A program made the position numbers and the translations under genes. A stretch of DNA of 64,000 nucleotides from Toxoplasma gondii ME49 (Eukaryota > Apicomplexa > Conoidasida > Eucoccidiorida > Sarcocystidae), in NCBI RefSeq assembly GCF_000006565.2, contig NC_031479.1, positions 2,501,789 to 2,565,788 on the forward strand. The letters are read 5' to 3'. Every line of letters starts with the position of its first letter. Position 1 is the stretch's first letter. This document shows, piece by piece, positions 11,001-25,200 of the stretch. The notes beneath the pieces are model-generated. The model saw only the letters and a list, made by a program, of their open reading frames with translations. It searched no databases and was not told the DNA's origin.

Positions 11001-12849
11001 TTGCGGCCTTCCTGCAGAAGCATCTCGTCGATTCCGTCCTGCAAAGAAAAATCCGACAAGATAACTTTGACGCCAACGTCCCCGACCCGCGGCTCGGTCT
11101 TCTCGGCAGGAGGGGAGGGTCGCCCAACCAGGCTTCCGCGAGAACGCGAACGAAAGCCGAGACTTGAAAAAAAAGAAAGAGCTCGAGTTGGCAGAGTCGG
11201 AGTGAAATGGAGTTTGACAGCTTTCGAGAGCAACAAACGAGGAACGACGCGGCCGTCTCGGGAGCGCGTTCTTCAAAGCAGTCCACTTTGCAGCTGGCTG
11301 AGTTACCTGTTTGTCGAGAGCGGCGACGAGGGCGTCGAGGTCGCGCTTCCAGAGAGTCTGCACCGACGTATGTCTGAGCTCTTCCAATTCCAGTTCCTTT
11401 TGGCGCATTTCTCCCCGCAAATCTTCCACCTGAAAACGCAGAAGCGACGCAGGCCGACCGTGGGGAAGACCGAGTCGCGCATGCAGCAGCCGCACACCCT
11501 TCACGCAACCCAGAATGTTCACCAGCACGGAGAGCCTGAATCCGAGATCTGTTTCCCCTTTCTCAGCCTGCAGATTCTGCAGAAAAAGACGCGAAAGTCC
11601 ACGGAGAAAGTCCCAAAAGCGTGCGCGCGCATGCAAACAGACGGACAACCCACCTTCTCCAGAGTCAAACTCCACATCGGCATCCCCAGCAGATAGTCGT
11701 AGTGCTTCGCTGTGCAACCTGCAACGATTTCTTCTTCTTCCTCGCCTCCTTCCTGGAAAAGGGAGCTCGCAAAGAAGACCCACCGGAAGACATGCACAGC
11801 AGCCACAAAGCAAGGAAAACAACGGGCAGAGACACAAGACAGCAAGGCAGCTGAAACGCACCCCAGGAGTGAAAACGAGAGAAGGAAGAACGCGGCGGAA
11901 CGAGGGAGAGAAAGAGAGAGAAACGCAGCAAGAAAGAGACACAGCGACAGTCGAGCAGGGGAGAGACGAACTTCCAGACGAACGCATGACATGTCACAGA
12001 AAAGAAACGAGAGAAACGGATAGCAAGGCAGAGAGACATGCAGGAAGAGAGAGACAGAACGCGAACGAGAGAAAGGAAACGAAAGTGAATCTTTACCGCC
12101 AGAGCTTCGTCGTCGACAGTCACGTCTCTTTTGAGAGCCGCCCGAATACCGGCATTCGCAGCGTCCTCGATTTCCTTCATCGGATCGTATCCCTGAAAGA
12201 CGAAACCGATGACGCAGAGACCTCTCCAGATCGGTAAGAACACTAGCCTCACGCGGCGAAACGAGACGAACGTCTCCGAATCGCTGGCTCGGCATCGCTG
12301 CCGCTCATGCAAACTTCTCAGATTCGCACGAAGAAAACAGACAGCGAGGGAAAAAGAGAAGCAGCGAAAAGACGAAAACGATGAAACACAAAACGCATGT
12401 AGCGACACCAGCGAGCAAGACGCTTCGTGTACCTGAGAAAACAATTCCTCGATGAGAGCTTTCTTCCGCTTGTTGTTGATGATGAGTTCGCCGTTGACGA
12501 CAGCGAGAATGAAGCGCAGACGGTTGCTAAGAATCCTCCGAGCTTTCTCCAACATCGCCAGACAGTACGCCTTTCTTCTCTGGAAACAAGAGAAAACCAC
12601 AAAACGACACTCTGATTCTCGAAGCACACTCCCCCCATCTCTGTTTTCTCAATCCAACCACTGCAAAAAGTATACACAGTTCTATCTCTCTCGATACATA
12701 AGCATATTTTATTGGATGAACTCCACGAATAGTGCACATGCTCATGCAGGTGTGCATGAGCATGCGAAAGTATGGTTACGTACACAAGTACATAGACGTA
12801 TACGCGTCTATGTACATATCTTCATCTGCGCATGATTCTCTCTCTCTAC

Positions 12850-12884
<35 letters not shown>

Positions 12885-12892
12885 CGCGAACC

Positions 12893-12926
<34 letters not shown>

Positions 12927-15900
12927 GGGCCGAAACTGTGCTTACGTGGTAGAATTCGAGACGGATGGGAGCGAATTCTTTGATGATTTCCAGTTCGTTC
13001 GCATAGCGTTGCACTCTTCCATGGGGGTCGAAGAGAGTGAGATTCGTGATGCTGAGTGACGATTTGAGTTTGAAATATTTTTCGAGGCCTTCTCGCTCTG
13101 GTCTCTCCACGCGCTCTACAGAAAAGGAAAAAGCGACGGAAATCCCTCTCTCTGTGTTAATTGTCTCGGTCGCGTTCACCGTCGCTCTCTGAAGCTTCGG
13201 AAAGATCAAGACTGAGGTTTTTCCCTCGAGGTATTTTCTCACCTTCCCCAACTTTCACGGTGAAGTGGATTTCCTCATGGGAGCTGCAGTCTCGATAATC
13301 CGCAATCAAAGTGTCGCGCTTCTCCGCCGTCGGCAAGTTCTCTTCCAGCCATTCTTTGTAGTCCTGAGCAGAAAAGCGGCCTCGACGTTGCTTTCTGAAG
13401 CGTTCGACACCACGAGCATTTCCTCTCTCAAACTCACCCGCACAGATACAGGAACGCAGGAGAACAGATGGACCTGGAGAGGCCTTCCGTTTTTCACACA
13501 GATACGTTCACAGGTTTGTATATCCGCATGCATACGCACATGCATGTATATACGTAAAGATGCATGTGCAGTGATCTGCATGCATGTCAGCAAGGCACAC
13601 AAGGTGCTGCGTGAGGAGCTGACGAAGGCGATACGCGGCATCTTTGAGATCGACTTGACTGCTCGCGCCATCAAGGTCCTGACGGCATCCCCAGCACCGC
13701 ATCTGCACTGGCCTTCCTTCCGTTGAGCCCCCGGACGAGCCGCGCCTTGATGTCTTGCCTCACCTGCGTCCACCGTTTGATGGGGAGTTCTGTGATTTCG
13801 TAAGTGTCTTCACCACACCTGCGTACGAGGCCAATCGTCTCGAATCCTGTTCCCGCGGCGTTCTCTTCGATCCTGCCTCGGAAGCCCCGGTACCAGGGAG
13901 TCATTCTCTGCATCTCCTCGCCGTCAATATACCTGAACGGAAATCCGAACGCAAAGTGTATATCCACGTCGCGAGAGCATCTTTCCTTGAAATCCAGCTG
14001 CACGCAGTTCTCTTTCTTTTCCTGCGATTCTCAGCCACCCCTGGGGCTGCCGACACAACCGTCTGGAAGCTTTTGACGAACTGGAAAACGCGGTGAACAG
14101 CGGGGGACGAAGACACCGAGTCGGTTTGACGCGTCTCCCCCCGAAGCCTGAGGCGAGCCATGAAAGCGGCTGTCTTTCTCGAGATCTTGAGGTCTTCCCC
14201 TCGCAGCAAAGGCATGGCCTCGATACGTCGCAGTCTTGTTTTCCGTGGTTCTTGACCGATCGCGTTCTTCCTCTTTCTTCAGCGACCCTCGCGTCCCCGC
14301 ATGTTCGCCTCTCATGCCCCCTTCTCGCGCGTACCTTCTCAGGTTCTCGATCACGTCTCTCGGATTGTAATTCGGCACAAAGGACGACCAGCCAGTTCCA
14401 ATTCCTTCGCTCCCGTTGATGAGGACGGTGGGGATGACTGGCACATACATCTTCGGTTCGATCCGCTGCCCCTCTTCATACTCGTACTCGAGCTGAAAAA
14501 AAAGCAGCACCGCACAGAGGACTGTCCCTGAAACGCAGCCTCGCGTTCGCGCCAATCCCAGAGCGACTGCCGACTCACAAAAATATGGTATTCACCGCGG
14601 CACAGGGCGGCGACGGCAACATACCGCCGGCCTTCAATACACAGAGTCGTCCACGGAGTCGGAGCCTGCGGACTTTTTGCACCCTGTGCCATCACAGCGT
14701 TCGCAGTTCGCTCCCGTTCGGACAGCACTCAACCGGACGAGCGCGCATTCTCTCCGAAGAAAGAGAGCAGCAGAAACCATCAGGAAAACGCAGCCAACAG
14801 AGGGGAACACTCGCGCGGTTCGACATCCTGCCGAGTCCTGTCCTCCACGCATGGTTTTCTGGGGGAGTGCCAGTGCCTGTTGATCACTCTCTTCGTTCAC
14901 ACTCGCTTTCCAGACTCCCCGTACGCATCTTGCGTTTCCCCTCGCTTTCGACATCTCTCGCAAGAGAAAGGGCAGAAGGCGACAAAGTTAGGACGCCTGC
15001 TCGACCTGCTCCTTGTGCTTTCACTTGAAGACGCAGGAGCTGCCAGTGTGGCGGCGAACATTTTTTCTTTTTTCTCCAAGAAGGTTGCGAGTAAATGTCT
15101 GCTCCAGACGCCCGCCAGAACCGTCTCGTGTTCTCCCCCCGCTGCGTCTTTCCGAATCCTCTCGGCTTTTTCAAACGCGTTCTCAGCGAAATGCCTCACG
15201 ATGGGATCGTCGGCTTCGTGGAACACCAAGCGCGTGTAGAAGGCGAGGCGAGTGAAAATGTAACGCGCAGCAGAAGCATCTTTTCCACCTTCTTTCCTCG
15301 AGCCGAACTGACCTGAAAACGGACACAAAAGCAAGAGGTTGGAAAAGAGACGTTGAAGGCAAAGGGATCGCCGTCCAGCGACAGAAAAAATGAGAAGAGC
15401 GAGACAAGAGGAACTGGCAGAAGAAACGACTGGAGGACGGTAAGCGAGAAAAAAGAGACGAAGCAAGAGAGGGCAAAGACAGGAGCAGATCGAGAAGAAC
15501 GATTGAAGAAAAGAACGAGGCTAAGGAAATCCTAAACTGTGCCCTCTTTTCTTACCAACAGGTTCCAAGAAATTGAGGTTGTTGCTGCCGACGAAGCGTT
15601 GTGCCATCGTCACAATGGTCTGTTGAAGACTCGCTTCTCCGTGGTGGTACGCGCTGACTTCTGAGACATACCCTGCGAGCTGAGCAACCTTAAGTTCGTG
15701 TTTCATGTTCTTCTTAATGCACGCAAACAGAACTTTTCGCTGGCCAGGCTTCCAGCCGTCCACCTGCGAAGAAGGCACAAGACCGGAACTCCACGTCGAC
15801 GCTCAACGGACGGGGAAAGAACTCGTTCTCTTTCGTTCTTGGCGTACGATTCGAAGCCGCACAGGCGACAGTTGGGGGCCTTCGCCTTTGTTGCCACCGT

Positions 15901-16187
15901 CTCTCTGCCTTGTTTGAGTCTCTCTCACCCTTTCTTCCTTCTCCCTTCGCTTCCAGTTTCTTTCTCGTTTTCTTTCGCTCTCGCTGACCCTCATACAGAG
16001 TGGCTGTACGCGGGTCGAGGAGACAGTGGCAATTTGAAAAAAGGATTTTCTTTCGGACTGTGCAGACTCGCACCCCCGTGCATGCAACTCGAATTTGAAT
16101 TCTTCTCTCTCGGAGAAACAAAGGAACGAACCCCGTCTGACGCGCCGTCATCTATACAATCTTCCATATATATATATATATACATGC

Positions 16188-16221
<34 letters not shown>

Positions 16222-19200
16222 GGATATGTATTTTCTGTATGTATATATAGGTAAATATGTATGTGTTGTGTGTGCATATCTGCGCATGTGGAGGAAGAGA
16301 GGTTGACGCGAAGGCGGCACAGAGGCCTACCTCTGTTCGATGGACGGGATGCGTTTTCGGCTCAGTTGAGACTCACCAGTTGAGGAATGGAGCGTTCTGT
16401 GTCGTATCGGGAGAAGAGAATCAACTCTTTGTTGACGAAGTCTGAGTAAGACAAGCTGCTGGCATTGTGGTCGACGAATGTGCCTTCTTGGTAGCTCTGC
16501 AGCCACCGCTTCCGGTCTTCGGCTCGTTTCTTGTTGAACGCCATGTCAATCAGTTCTCCATCGTGTTGCCCTGAAAACGGAGAACCAAAACAGTGCAGAG
16601 TAAAGAGGGAGAAAAGAGGAAACGGAAGAAAAAAGGGACAGAGAAGGAGAGGAGCAAAATGGAGTGTTCAGGTCCATACGAAACTTGGCCAAGAACCACC
16701 GGAAGGCTCACCTCGTCTCAGCTGCGTCTCTCTCGCGATCGACAAAAAAGATCGGCGCTCTGCCTGTCCCCAGGCTGCGAAGTAAAACTGCGCCTTTGTG
16801 TCACGGCTGCCTAAGAACTTCAAGTCAACCATGTTTTCTGTTCTCTCTTTGAACTTAAAGAACGGTACGTTGCATATGAGATAAAGCAGCCGCGAACACA
16901 GACGAGGGAAAACGCGGTGAAGATGTGGAGACAACCTGCGGATCGAACATGCGGAGAAAAAAAGTTACCTGACCAGACAAAGTCGATCTGGTGCTTGTCG
17001 AGGTCGTTGAAATACTCCTTGAATTCGCGATCCGTCGAAGTTCCGAGACCCTAGAAATCGAGACAAAATACCGAGATGTTCCAGTGTCGGAGCCTAACTG
17101 AGAGGTAACGCGTCAAGACTCGCGGTGGCAGGCACAGGAAAAGAGAAGCGAAAGAGCACAATCAGTGAAGGCGACCTGGAGGCGAAGACACAGAATCCGA
17201 GGAGAGAGGGATGCAGAAAGGGAGACAGAGACATTGAAAGACAGAACGAGCGCGACAGCAAGTAACAAGCGATAACGCGAGATCGAAATCGACGCCAAGA
17301 CGGAGTGAAATAACAGAACGAGGACGGCGGGAGATCGCGGAGTGAACGCCGTTCGGGAGGCTTCCTCCACGCCGTCCTGCCTTGATCTTCTTCCTGTCTT
17401 TCCACAACGAGGAAAAGGACAAGCTCTCAGCTCCCGACACCCGAGTAGGCGGACTGAGAATTGCAAGCGGTCCGCAAGTAGACGGAAAACCGAAGAATGT
17501 GGATCGCCTTGAACGCATGCAGCCTCAGCGCTGAAGTCGAAATCGCCGAACGAAAAACACGATCCTGCCAAAAAAAAGAACCAGTGCTCCCAAGAAGACG
17601 TATCCAGCAAATCATTGGATAGCCGAAGACTTCTAGAGGACATGCATTACCTTGTAGTACTTGATTTTCCACCCTGTTGTGTTGCAGGAGCGCTTCCACT
17701 GCTCATACTCCGGGATGGTGTAGAAGGCCTTCTCGACATTGTTCTTGGAGACCTACGGCGCGAAAAAGAAGGGTTCGGAGAGGAAAGCGCGAAAATCAAA
17801 GCACGCAACATACTCACCAGCGGCGAGACAGAACCGCCCTGAGAAGCGGCACAAGAAACAGAGAAGAAGAGAAGGAAAAGGACGCGAAGGAGGGAAAGCA
17901 GCAAAGAACAAAGTCGGCTCACATCTAGAGCTACTCCGCAGAGCGCCCGGAGCAAGAGAAGACGAAGAGAAAGAGAACAGAGAAACGGTTTCCCCAGAAG
18001 AGAGCAGGAGACCGTCTTGACTCGAGCGGTGCACCACGGTTCTATGTGTTCACTTCTTTGGGAGAAAACATCGGAGATACTAGGCAATTCAGCGCCTGTC
18101 TTCGACCGCTGAAGACCAGGATGTACACAGATCTGTGAAGTTCGTCTCTCACTTTGACGATGGGAGTCGAGAAGGCCTTGAGGAAGCCCCGACACTTGAG
18201 CAGCTGAGGCCAGTAGTGATGCATCATGTTGATGAGCAAGCCTTTGATATGTGATCCATCGTGATCCTGAAAAATACACACACAGGCCTTTCACTTGTCG
18301 CCTCCTCCTTCTCGCACTTTTTAAGAATGCGTTCCCCCTTCTCTCTTCTCTGTCTCTTCCAGGTTTCTTCGTCTCTTCATCCCACCTGCCTTTGTCTCCC
18401 TACTTCTAGTTCATGTGCGTCTCTGTGCTGTCTCGCCTTACATACTTTTATCCTAGTCTCTCCCCTGCTCCTCGGTTTCTGCTTTCCCGCATGCGTTGGC
18501 TGGTCCTCTCTGCTTTCGCTTTCTGTGCGGTGCCCCTCTGCTTCCGCTTGGAGCCTTCCGCTTCTCTTTCTCCAGGAGTTCCCGCTTGCCTGATCGGTCA
18601 TGATCATCACAGAGCCGTAGCGTAGTCCGCGGGTGTCCTCCGTTCTGTCGTTCACTTGAAGTCCGACAATCTTCAAGATATTCTGGATTTCTTTGTTCTC
18701 CGTCAACTGCTTGAAAGACGCATCTCGCACGTTCAACAGTTTGCCCTGAAGACGGCCAGAGTCGCAGGAAGCGTCACAAGCAACCTCGACTGGTGTGTAT
18801 TCAACTCGGACGTTTAATCTCCTCACACCTGTCAACATACGCCCGACTTCCTTTCCGTGTCTAGCGAGATATGTCCGTACGCGCGACGTTTGCCCTCTGC
18901 AAAAAGACGCTTTTCCACGCAACATCGTCGATGCAACGCCGCATGCAGAGACGCCTCGCCTCGTCTCCGCAATGGCACCGCTCCACCCGCGAATGAACGA
19001 GGAGATCCGGTCATAAGTACGTCGAAATCTCGACGGCGCGACAGATACAGACATAGAAGTAGCCATCTGTGAAGACTTGTGCGAGGATGAATGACGTCAC
19101 ACTGCATTCCTGTCTACAGAGAGATACGAACTTGGATGTCGACGCGCGTCCACATGGCCTGGCGACATCACGGACCTTGGTGCGAGAGCGCAGAAGAACA

Positions 19201-22200
19201 CAAAACAGCGAACCTCCACTCTGAGACTCGACCTTGAACCGGATCCGGCGACAGCAACAGCCACAAAGTTTTTCCACAAACAGGCAGACAGATCTGCCCC
19301 GAGTGTCTGCGGCGGGAGGCTCCACGCAGTCTAGCGCCCTCCCTCTCCCCCAACGACTTCGCTTTGTCTCTCCACCCTGAAAGCCTCGACGAACTTTACC
19401 CTGAGTGGGAAGACTCCGTAGCGGTCTCTGCCAACAACAGAAAGTCCAGCCAGACAAGACGTTTTCGCGCTGTCTCCTTCAGTGAGAATCAGCGTGCAAT
19501 CTTGCGAGTGTCGACCTCCGGCGTCGTTTGCATCTTCCAATTTGGGGATTCCCGCGAGGCGCTCTCGGCCCTTTGTCTTGCCGACCTTCATCTGTTTCCT
19601 CAGCTCCACCTGAAGATGAGAGAAGCGCGAGACTCGCGAACTCCACAGTGTCTCCTGTCTCATTCGTTGTCTTCACAAGCGCATGTTTGTGCGGTCTGCC
19701 GGAACGTCAAAAGCGTCTCGCACAGGTGGGATTGGACGAAGACCTTCGGCAGAGTTTGTTCGACTCTTCGCTGTCCGCAGAGAGACTCTGCTTCAGGCTT
19801 CAGACCCAACATGTGCCGAAGGCCGTACGGCTCGCACATCACGGATTTACTGACAAAGACGAGAAGGCGAAACACCGGACGGTCCACGGACAGAGCTCCG
19901 AGCCGCCAGCAGTCGAGAAGGGACAGCGAGAAAGCGCGAACAGACTGAAGACGAAGAAAAGAAAAAAAACGACGAAAAAAGCAGAAGAGCGAGACACAGC
20001 AGAGAGACAGAGAGAGAGAGCACCAGCAGTACTACAAACAGTCCGAGGAAGCAAAGAGAAGACAAGAAGAAACAGTTGCGGACTCATCTTGACTCCACAT
20101 CTCACTCCCCTGTCGGGAATCTGAAAACAGGTGGAAACTGAGAGTCGAAGCTCCAGGTGTATCATCTCTTATTTTGGAAGCGAAGGAGCGATCCTCGAAA
20201 AAGCCTGCCGGCGCGTCGTGCGTCTCTCCAACTGTTCTTAGAGAGACGCAGATGTTTTCATCCCAGACTTTGTTCGTTCATTCGTTCGTTCTTGGCGTCT
20301 CAGACACAGAGGGGACCTTCACACGCGTCCGTGGGGAAGAGCGACAGCGCGCGAGACTGCAGCGGCCTGTCGCTTCCTTACTTGTTGTTTGGTCTGAGCC
20401 CACAGAACGACATTCTCCACGATCGAAGACTTCACAACTTGTCCAATGGTCTTGTCGGCGAGAGTGCACTTGCTTCCGAACTTGGCAGGCTTCGTCGTCA
20501 GCGTCTCCTTCGTTTGCGAGTCGAACGCAGGATTCACGATCAGACAGGAGACGAAAATCCACAGGTGCTGCCTGCGAAGAAACGAGTCACAGCGAGAGCG
20601 CTTCTGCTGGCTTCAGTCCCGACAAACTCCAGTTCTGCTTAAACTGAGGCGTCCAGGAGGTACACACAAGGACGAACTGGACAGGGTGTGACGAGGCTCC
20701 GACGCAAACTTGGTGCATCGCCGCCAAAAGAGCTTCACTGGCGACGCAAATCCGAGACGCAGTTGAGTTACGCAGCGAGCGCGACTCGCAGTTAAGGAAG
20801 TGGAAGGAAGCAAGGCGAGACCGGGACATATCCACACTTTGGAAAAGCCGAGGAGACGGAGACAGCAGACAGGTGCTTGCACCGCGAAAGTCGTTTCTCC
20901 ACAGTCACGTTCGGTCCTCGCGGAGAGAGGAGCCGTCGACCGAGGAAACTTGGCGGCCCGAGGAGAACGTCGCAGAACGTCGCATGAAACCAAGGCGGGA
21001 GAAAGACCCGTTTTGGGTCGCGGACGCAATACGGAGGAAACGAACCACAGCTGACAAAGAAAAGGTTTGCGAAGACAGAGAGAGAGAGCTGGAGACGGGA
21101 GCACACCCAGAGAGAGGAGAGGCCTTTTCTCGGAGACGCCAGGGCGTCGATCCAGAGCAAAAACAGCTCGCGCGAAGCAAAGACGTGGAGAAGACGCGGG
21201 GGGATCGAGAGAGCAGAACGCAGCTCAGAAGCAACAGACGCGCTGGATACACAGTGGGACGAGGAACCTCTCTGCTGGCTTGTGAGGAGCGGCGTACTTG
21301 ACATGAGCAGCTTTGATTTCCATTCCGCCTTTGTTTTTAGTGTTCGCCTTCTTCACAATCGCCGCAAGCAAAGGTTCGATGACATGCGAGACATGGGTCC
21401 CTCCCTTTGTTGTGCAGATGCTGTTGACGAAAGAGACTTGTTGAAATTGTCCGCCGTCTGCAAAGACAGAGAGAAGAAGAGAAGTCGGTCGCAGCCAGCC
21501 CTTGGTTCTCTTGAGAGCAGACCTGCTTGCTGGATACTGCTCTGGAAATCGCTTCACAGGCATGCACGCAAGGCCGACGCCCGCGTCCAGCCTTAAACAA
21601 GACGAAGAAAACAAGGAGAAAGAAACGAAGACACAGGCCCACTCGAAAACTCGCAAATGTCCTGTGTTCTCGCTGTGTTCTTCCCTGAAGTCTCAGACGG
21701 AACAGCAGCCAGAAATGTGCACACACCACCTTCATTTTGCTCGCACTCGGTTCGCCTGCGTCAACCGGAATTTTTGTCTCTGATGAGACAACAACGAAGC
21801 CAGCAGACAGTCTTTCTGCTGTAGAAACCGGCGTCCCACTGACGCATCCTCGAGCTGCATCGGCGTCTCCATGGAGGCGCACTACTCCCTGTTCATGGAT
21901 CAAGATGACTGAGAAAGGCCTACATCCCTATGCGCGTCTAAATGCATTCTTCGCCATAGGGGTGCTCGACGCGAACGTTCCGGCTCCTCCTGCCAAACTC
22001 TCCCTCGGTTTTCTTTTTCGTTGCCACACACCTGTCGAGGAAATGACGACTTCCCACCTCCACTGCTTGTCGTGGATCTTGATGACTTTCTTTTCCACGC
22101 CGTTTGCGACATCTTCCTCGTCTTCGAGCTCTCCCTTCTTTCCGTTCTTCTTGGCGGCCTTCTTTCGCTTCGGTCCCTCGTCCCAGTCGTCGTCTGATTC

Positions 22201-25200
22201 GTCGAACTCCTCTTTCTCCTTGCTCGGCTTCTCGCTCTTCCGCCCACCCAGATACAAGTCCACGTACTGGCTGAAGGAGTTGATGTCGATTCGCGTTCCG
22301 TTCAGAAAAACTTTCACCCCCGACGTCCCTGCCAAGTCGTACGCGCGCTTTCTCAGCAGACTCAGCGAGTCGTCGTCGAATCTAACAAAAGCAATGGAAA
22401 GTCACCTACATCCCGCTTTGCTTCTCAAGCTCATGGGGAAAGTCACGGACAGAGCACGCAGCTCTTGCGAAAACAGGTGCATTCAGGCGTCCAACATACA
22501 CATCCAGATCATCGATACTTCCACCCTCAAAAACATCCTGATTCAAGTCTGCTTCCCCAAAGACATACATACAAAAATACACACATGCACACAAAAATAC
22601 CTACATATCTACATATACATGCATACATATATATACATATATATTTATATATATATATATATATATGTATGCGTGTGAAGATTGCAGTTCTCCAGAAGAT
22701 GTAGGTATTTGGGACGATTACCTCTGCAAGTCCTCAAAGAGGAAAAAAGAGACTCCTCACACCTATGGAGATATTTCACTACCGCATGCATGGATGCAGA
22801 ATACACGCGTGCTTATCTATATCCATATTTATTTATTTATCTATCTATCTATTTATCTATTTATTTATTTATCTATATAGTATATAATATCGGAATCAAG
22901 CCTGCATGTGTTGAGGTAGGAATCATGGCCACATACATATAAACAGATAGGTGTATACATATGTAGAAAGTATGCATCTATATATCTATGTTGTGCATGT
23001 ATAAATAAATAAATAAATATATATATATATATATATATAAATATATATTTATATGAATGTTTGTAGATGAGTGAGTGCGTGGGTGGAAGGGTGTGTCTTG
23101 TGATGTGAATATATTTGAAGTTGGCTCTGGCGAACGTGGAGAGAGATGTGTGAAAGCCTTACTTTTTTTTGAAATCATTCTGAAAGACCAATTTTGTGGT
23201 GGCAGTTTAATACGTGAGATTACGTTTTTTCATGAAATAAAAGTGTGTATCGCTTTCTACTTTTTCTTCAGAAAAGCAGGTATTTTTTAGTGAGCAATAT
23301 ATCTCCAGAACATTTAAGTTTAATAATGAGTATGAAAAATGGAAGGGACTCACCCGGTCATGCCGAATTTTGCGAAGTCGGGAATGAACGAAATCTTCAC
23401 GTAGTCCGTGCCATTGTAGGAGGAGATTTCTGATTCGCTCTTCTGTTCCATGTTTTTCGTCCAGGTCATCTTGAACTTCCTGCACACCGAAACATTCGAC
23501 GTTCCCCGCAGGACAGACTCAGCTCGCCTGACCCCGCGGCGAACCTCAGGGTAAAAACCAAGACGGAACGGAACTTGCGCTCAAATTTAAGTAGCTGCTC
23601 CTACGCATTTCCATTCATACATATAGAGAGAGAAAGAGAGATGCATGCCGTCTCCATTCTTAACAGGTGTGTTTGCCTGCTGGGGGTAGTACGAGTTTAT
23701 TTTGAGGAATGCAGTGCAGTGCACCACGCGCGCCATCTTTACGCGAAGAGGAAGCCAGTCTGCATGCAGCATGCGACGTTGATGAGAACGTCCTCAGTAG
23801 ATATCGCTATCCACATGCGTCCACCTACATGTTCACATATACAGATACATATAGAGAGATCTACAGAGAGAGATACATATATATACATATATATATATAT
23901 ATATGTATATATGTATATATGTATATGCCAGTTTGTCTCTTTATGGCAGGGATGGAGATGAAGCTGTTTCGCCAGATGAAAGCGAGATGTGAAGTTCGTT
24001 TTTTCCTCGCAGATGCACGCATGTCTTTCAGAGGTCGGCTTCCCCTGTCTTTTGGCCTACTTTTTCCGCTCGCCGTCTGCGCATTCCACAGTAAATTCGC
24101 GACTGAAAATGTTCGTTAACTTCGCGCCGTATCCGTTGCGACCGCCGGTGACTCGACACTCGCTGTCGTCGTAGTTGTCACTCGTCAGCAGTTGCCCGAA
24201 AATCATTTCCGGTACGTACACCTTGTGTTCCTGGTGGATCGCGACGGGAATGCCTGAAACATGCGCGCGCATGCAGACCGGGAAACGCATGCATCAAAGC
24301 AACCGCGTCGTCTCTGTCCGAGAGCGAAAGAGGACAGACGAGGAGGACCGGACAGAAAGAGCGAGAGACAAAGGGAGAGAGAGAGAAACAGAAGTACAGA
24401 GGAAAACAGAGGTCGAGCCGGACGGAGACGCAGAGGAAAAGAGAAAGAAGGAAACGCGAGAACGAAAGAAAAAGCAGAGAGAGCAGGATGGGAAGAAGAG
24501 GAGAACAGAAGTTGCAGGAAATGGAATGCAACAGGCTGACATGTTGGTGAAGGTGATGGTGTACAGTCCCCCCATCGTAATCGTCAACCGTCGATGGCCA
24601 GCGGATCACAGGCACACAGAGAGTACTCGAAAAAAACGAAAAAGAGATTCTTCACCAGAACCGACGGTTTTGTGATTCCTCTGTCGTATCCCTTCACCTT
24701 GTTTCGTGTGTGCTCAGCTAACCTCTTTTTCTTCGCGCTTGCCTTCAGATCGAGACGGAGGTTTTCTCCAGCTTTCTCGTTTTCTCTCTCTCTTTCTCTT
24801 TGCGCCCACTCGGCGACGCGCTTTCTCACCTTCACCGTCATTCCAAATCGTGATGCGACCCGATGCTTTGTTGATGTCGATTTTGATTGCCGACATGCGC
24901 CGTGCGCCTGGCTTCAGCGGCTTTCCTTTCTGCTCTTCGCCTTCGCGAGCCTTCACGTCCGCAGCGTTTACGAGGATTTCATCTGAAGGAAACCAGTTCG
25001 CGAAGAAAGGCCAGCAACATGGACAGCGAACGCGAGAGAGGCGAGTGCCTCTTTTCGAGAGTGAAAGGCTACAGAGTGCGAAACGAAGAGGCGCGTGAGG
25101 AAGAGTGGAGGGGCGACGCTCGGAGAGCGGACATGCCCCCGAAGGAAGCGACGTCTGAGACAACGGAGGAGAGATCGCGACACTGAAGGCAGAACGCCAT

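Noticed and set aside
10140..11987. 615-codon minus-strand ORF in the topoisomerase II region
   Set aside because: It reads across several introns with clear GT-AG boundaries. Only parts of it coincide with real topoisomerase II exons in the same frame.
13508..13773. Open frames continuing past the RWTQ codons of topoisomerase II exon 18
   Set aside because: The conserved join RWTQ/DYKEWLEENLP to the next exon, with donor GTGAGG, shows that this sequence is intronic.
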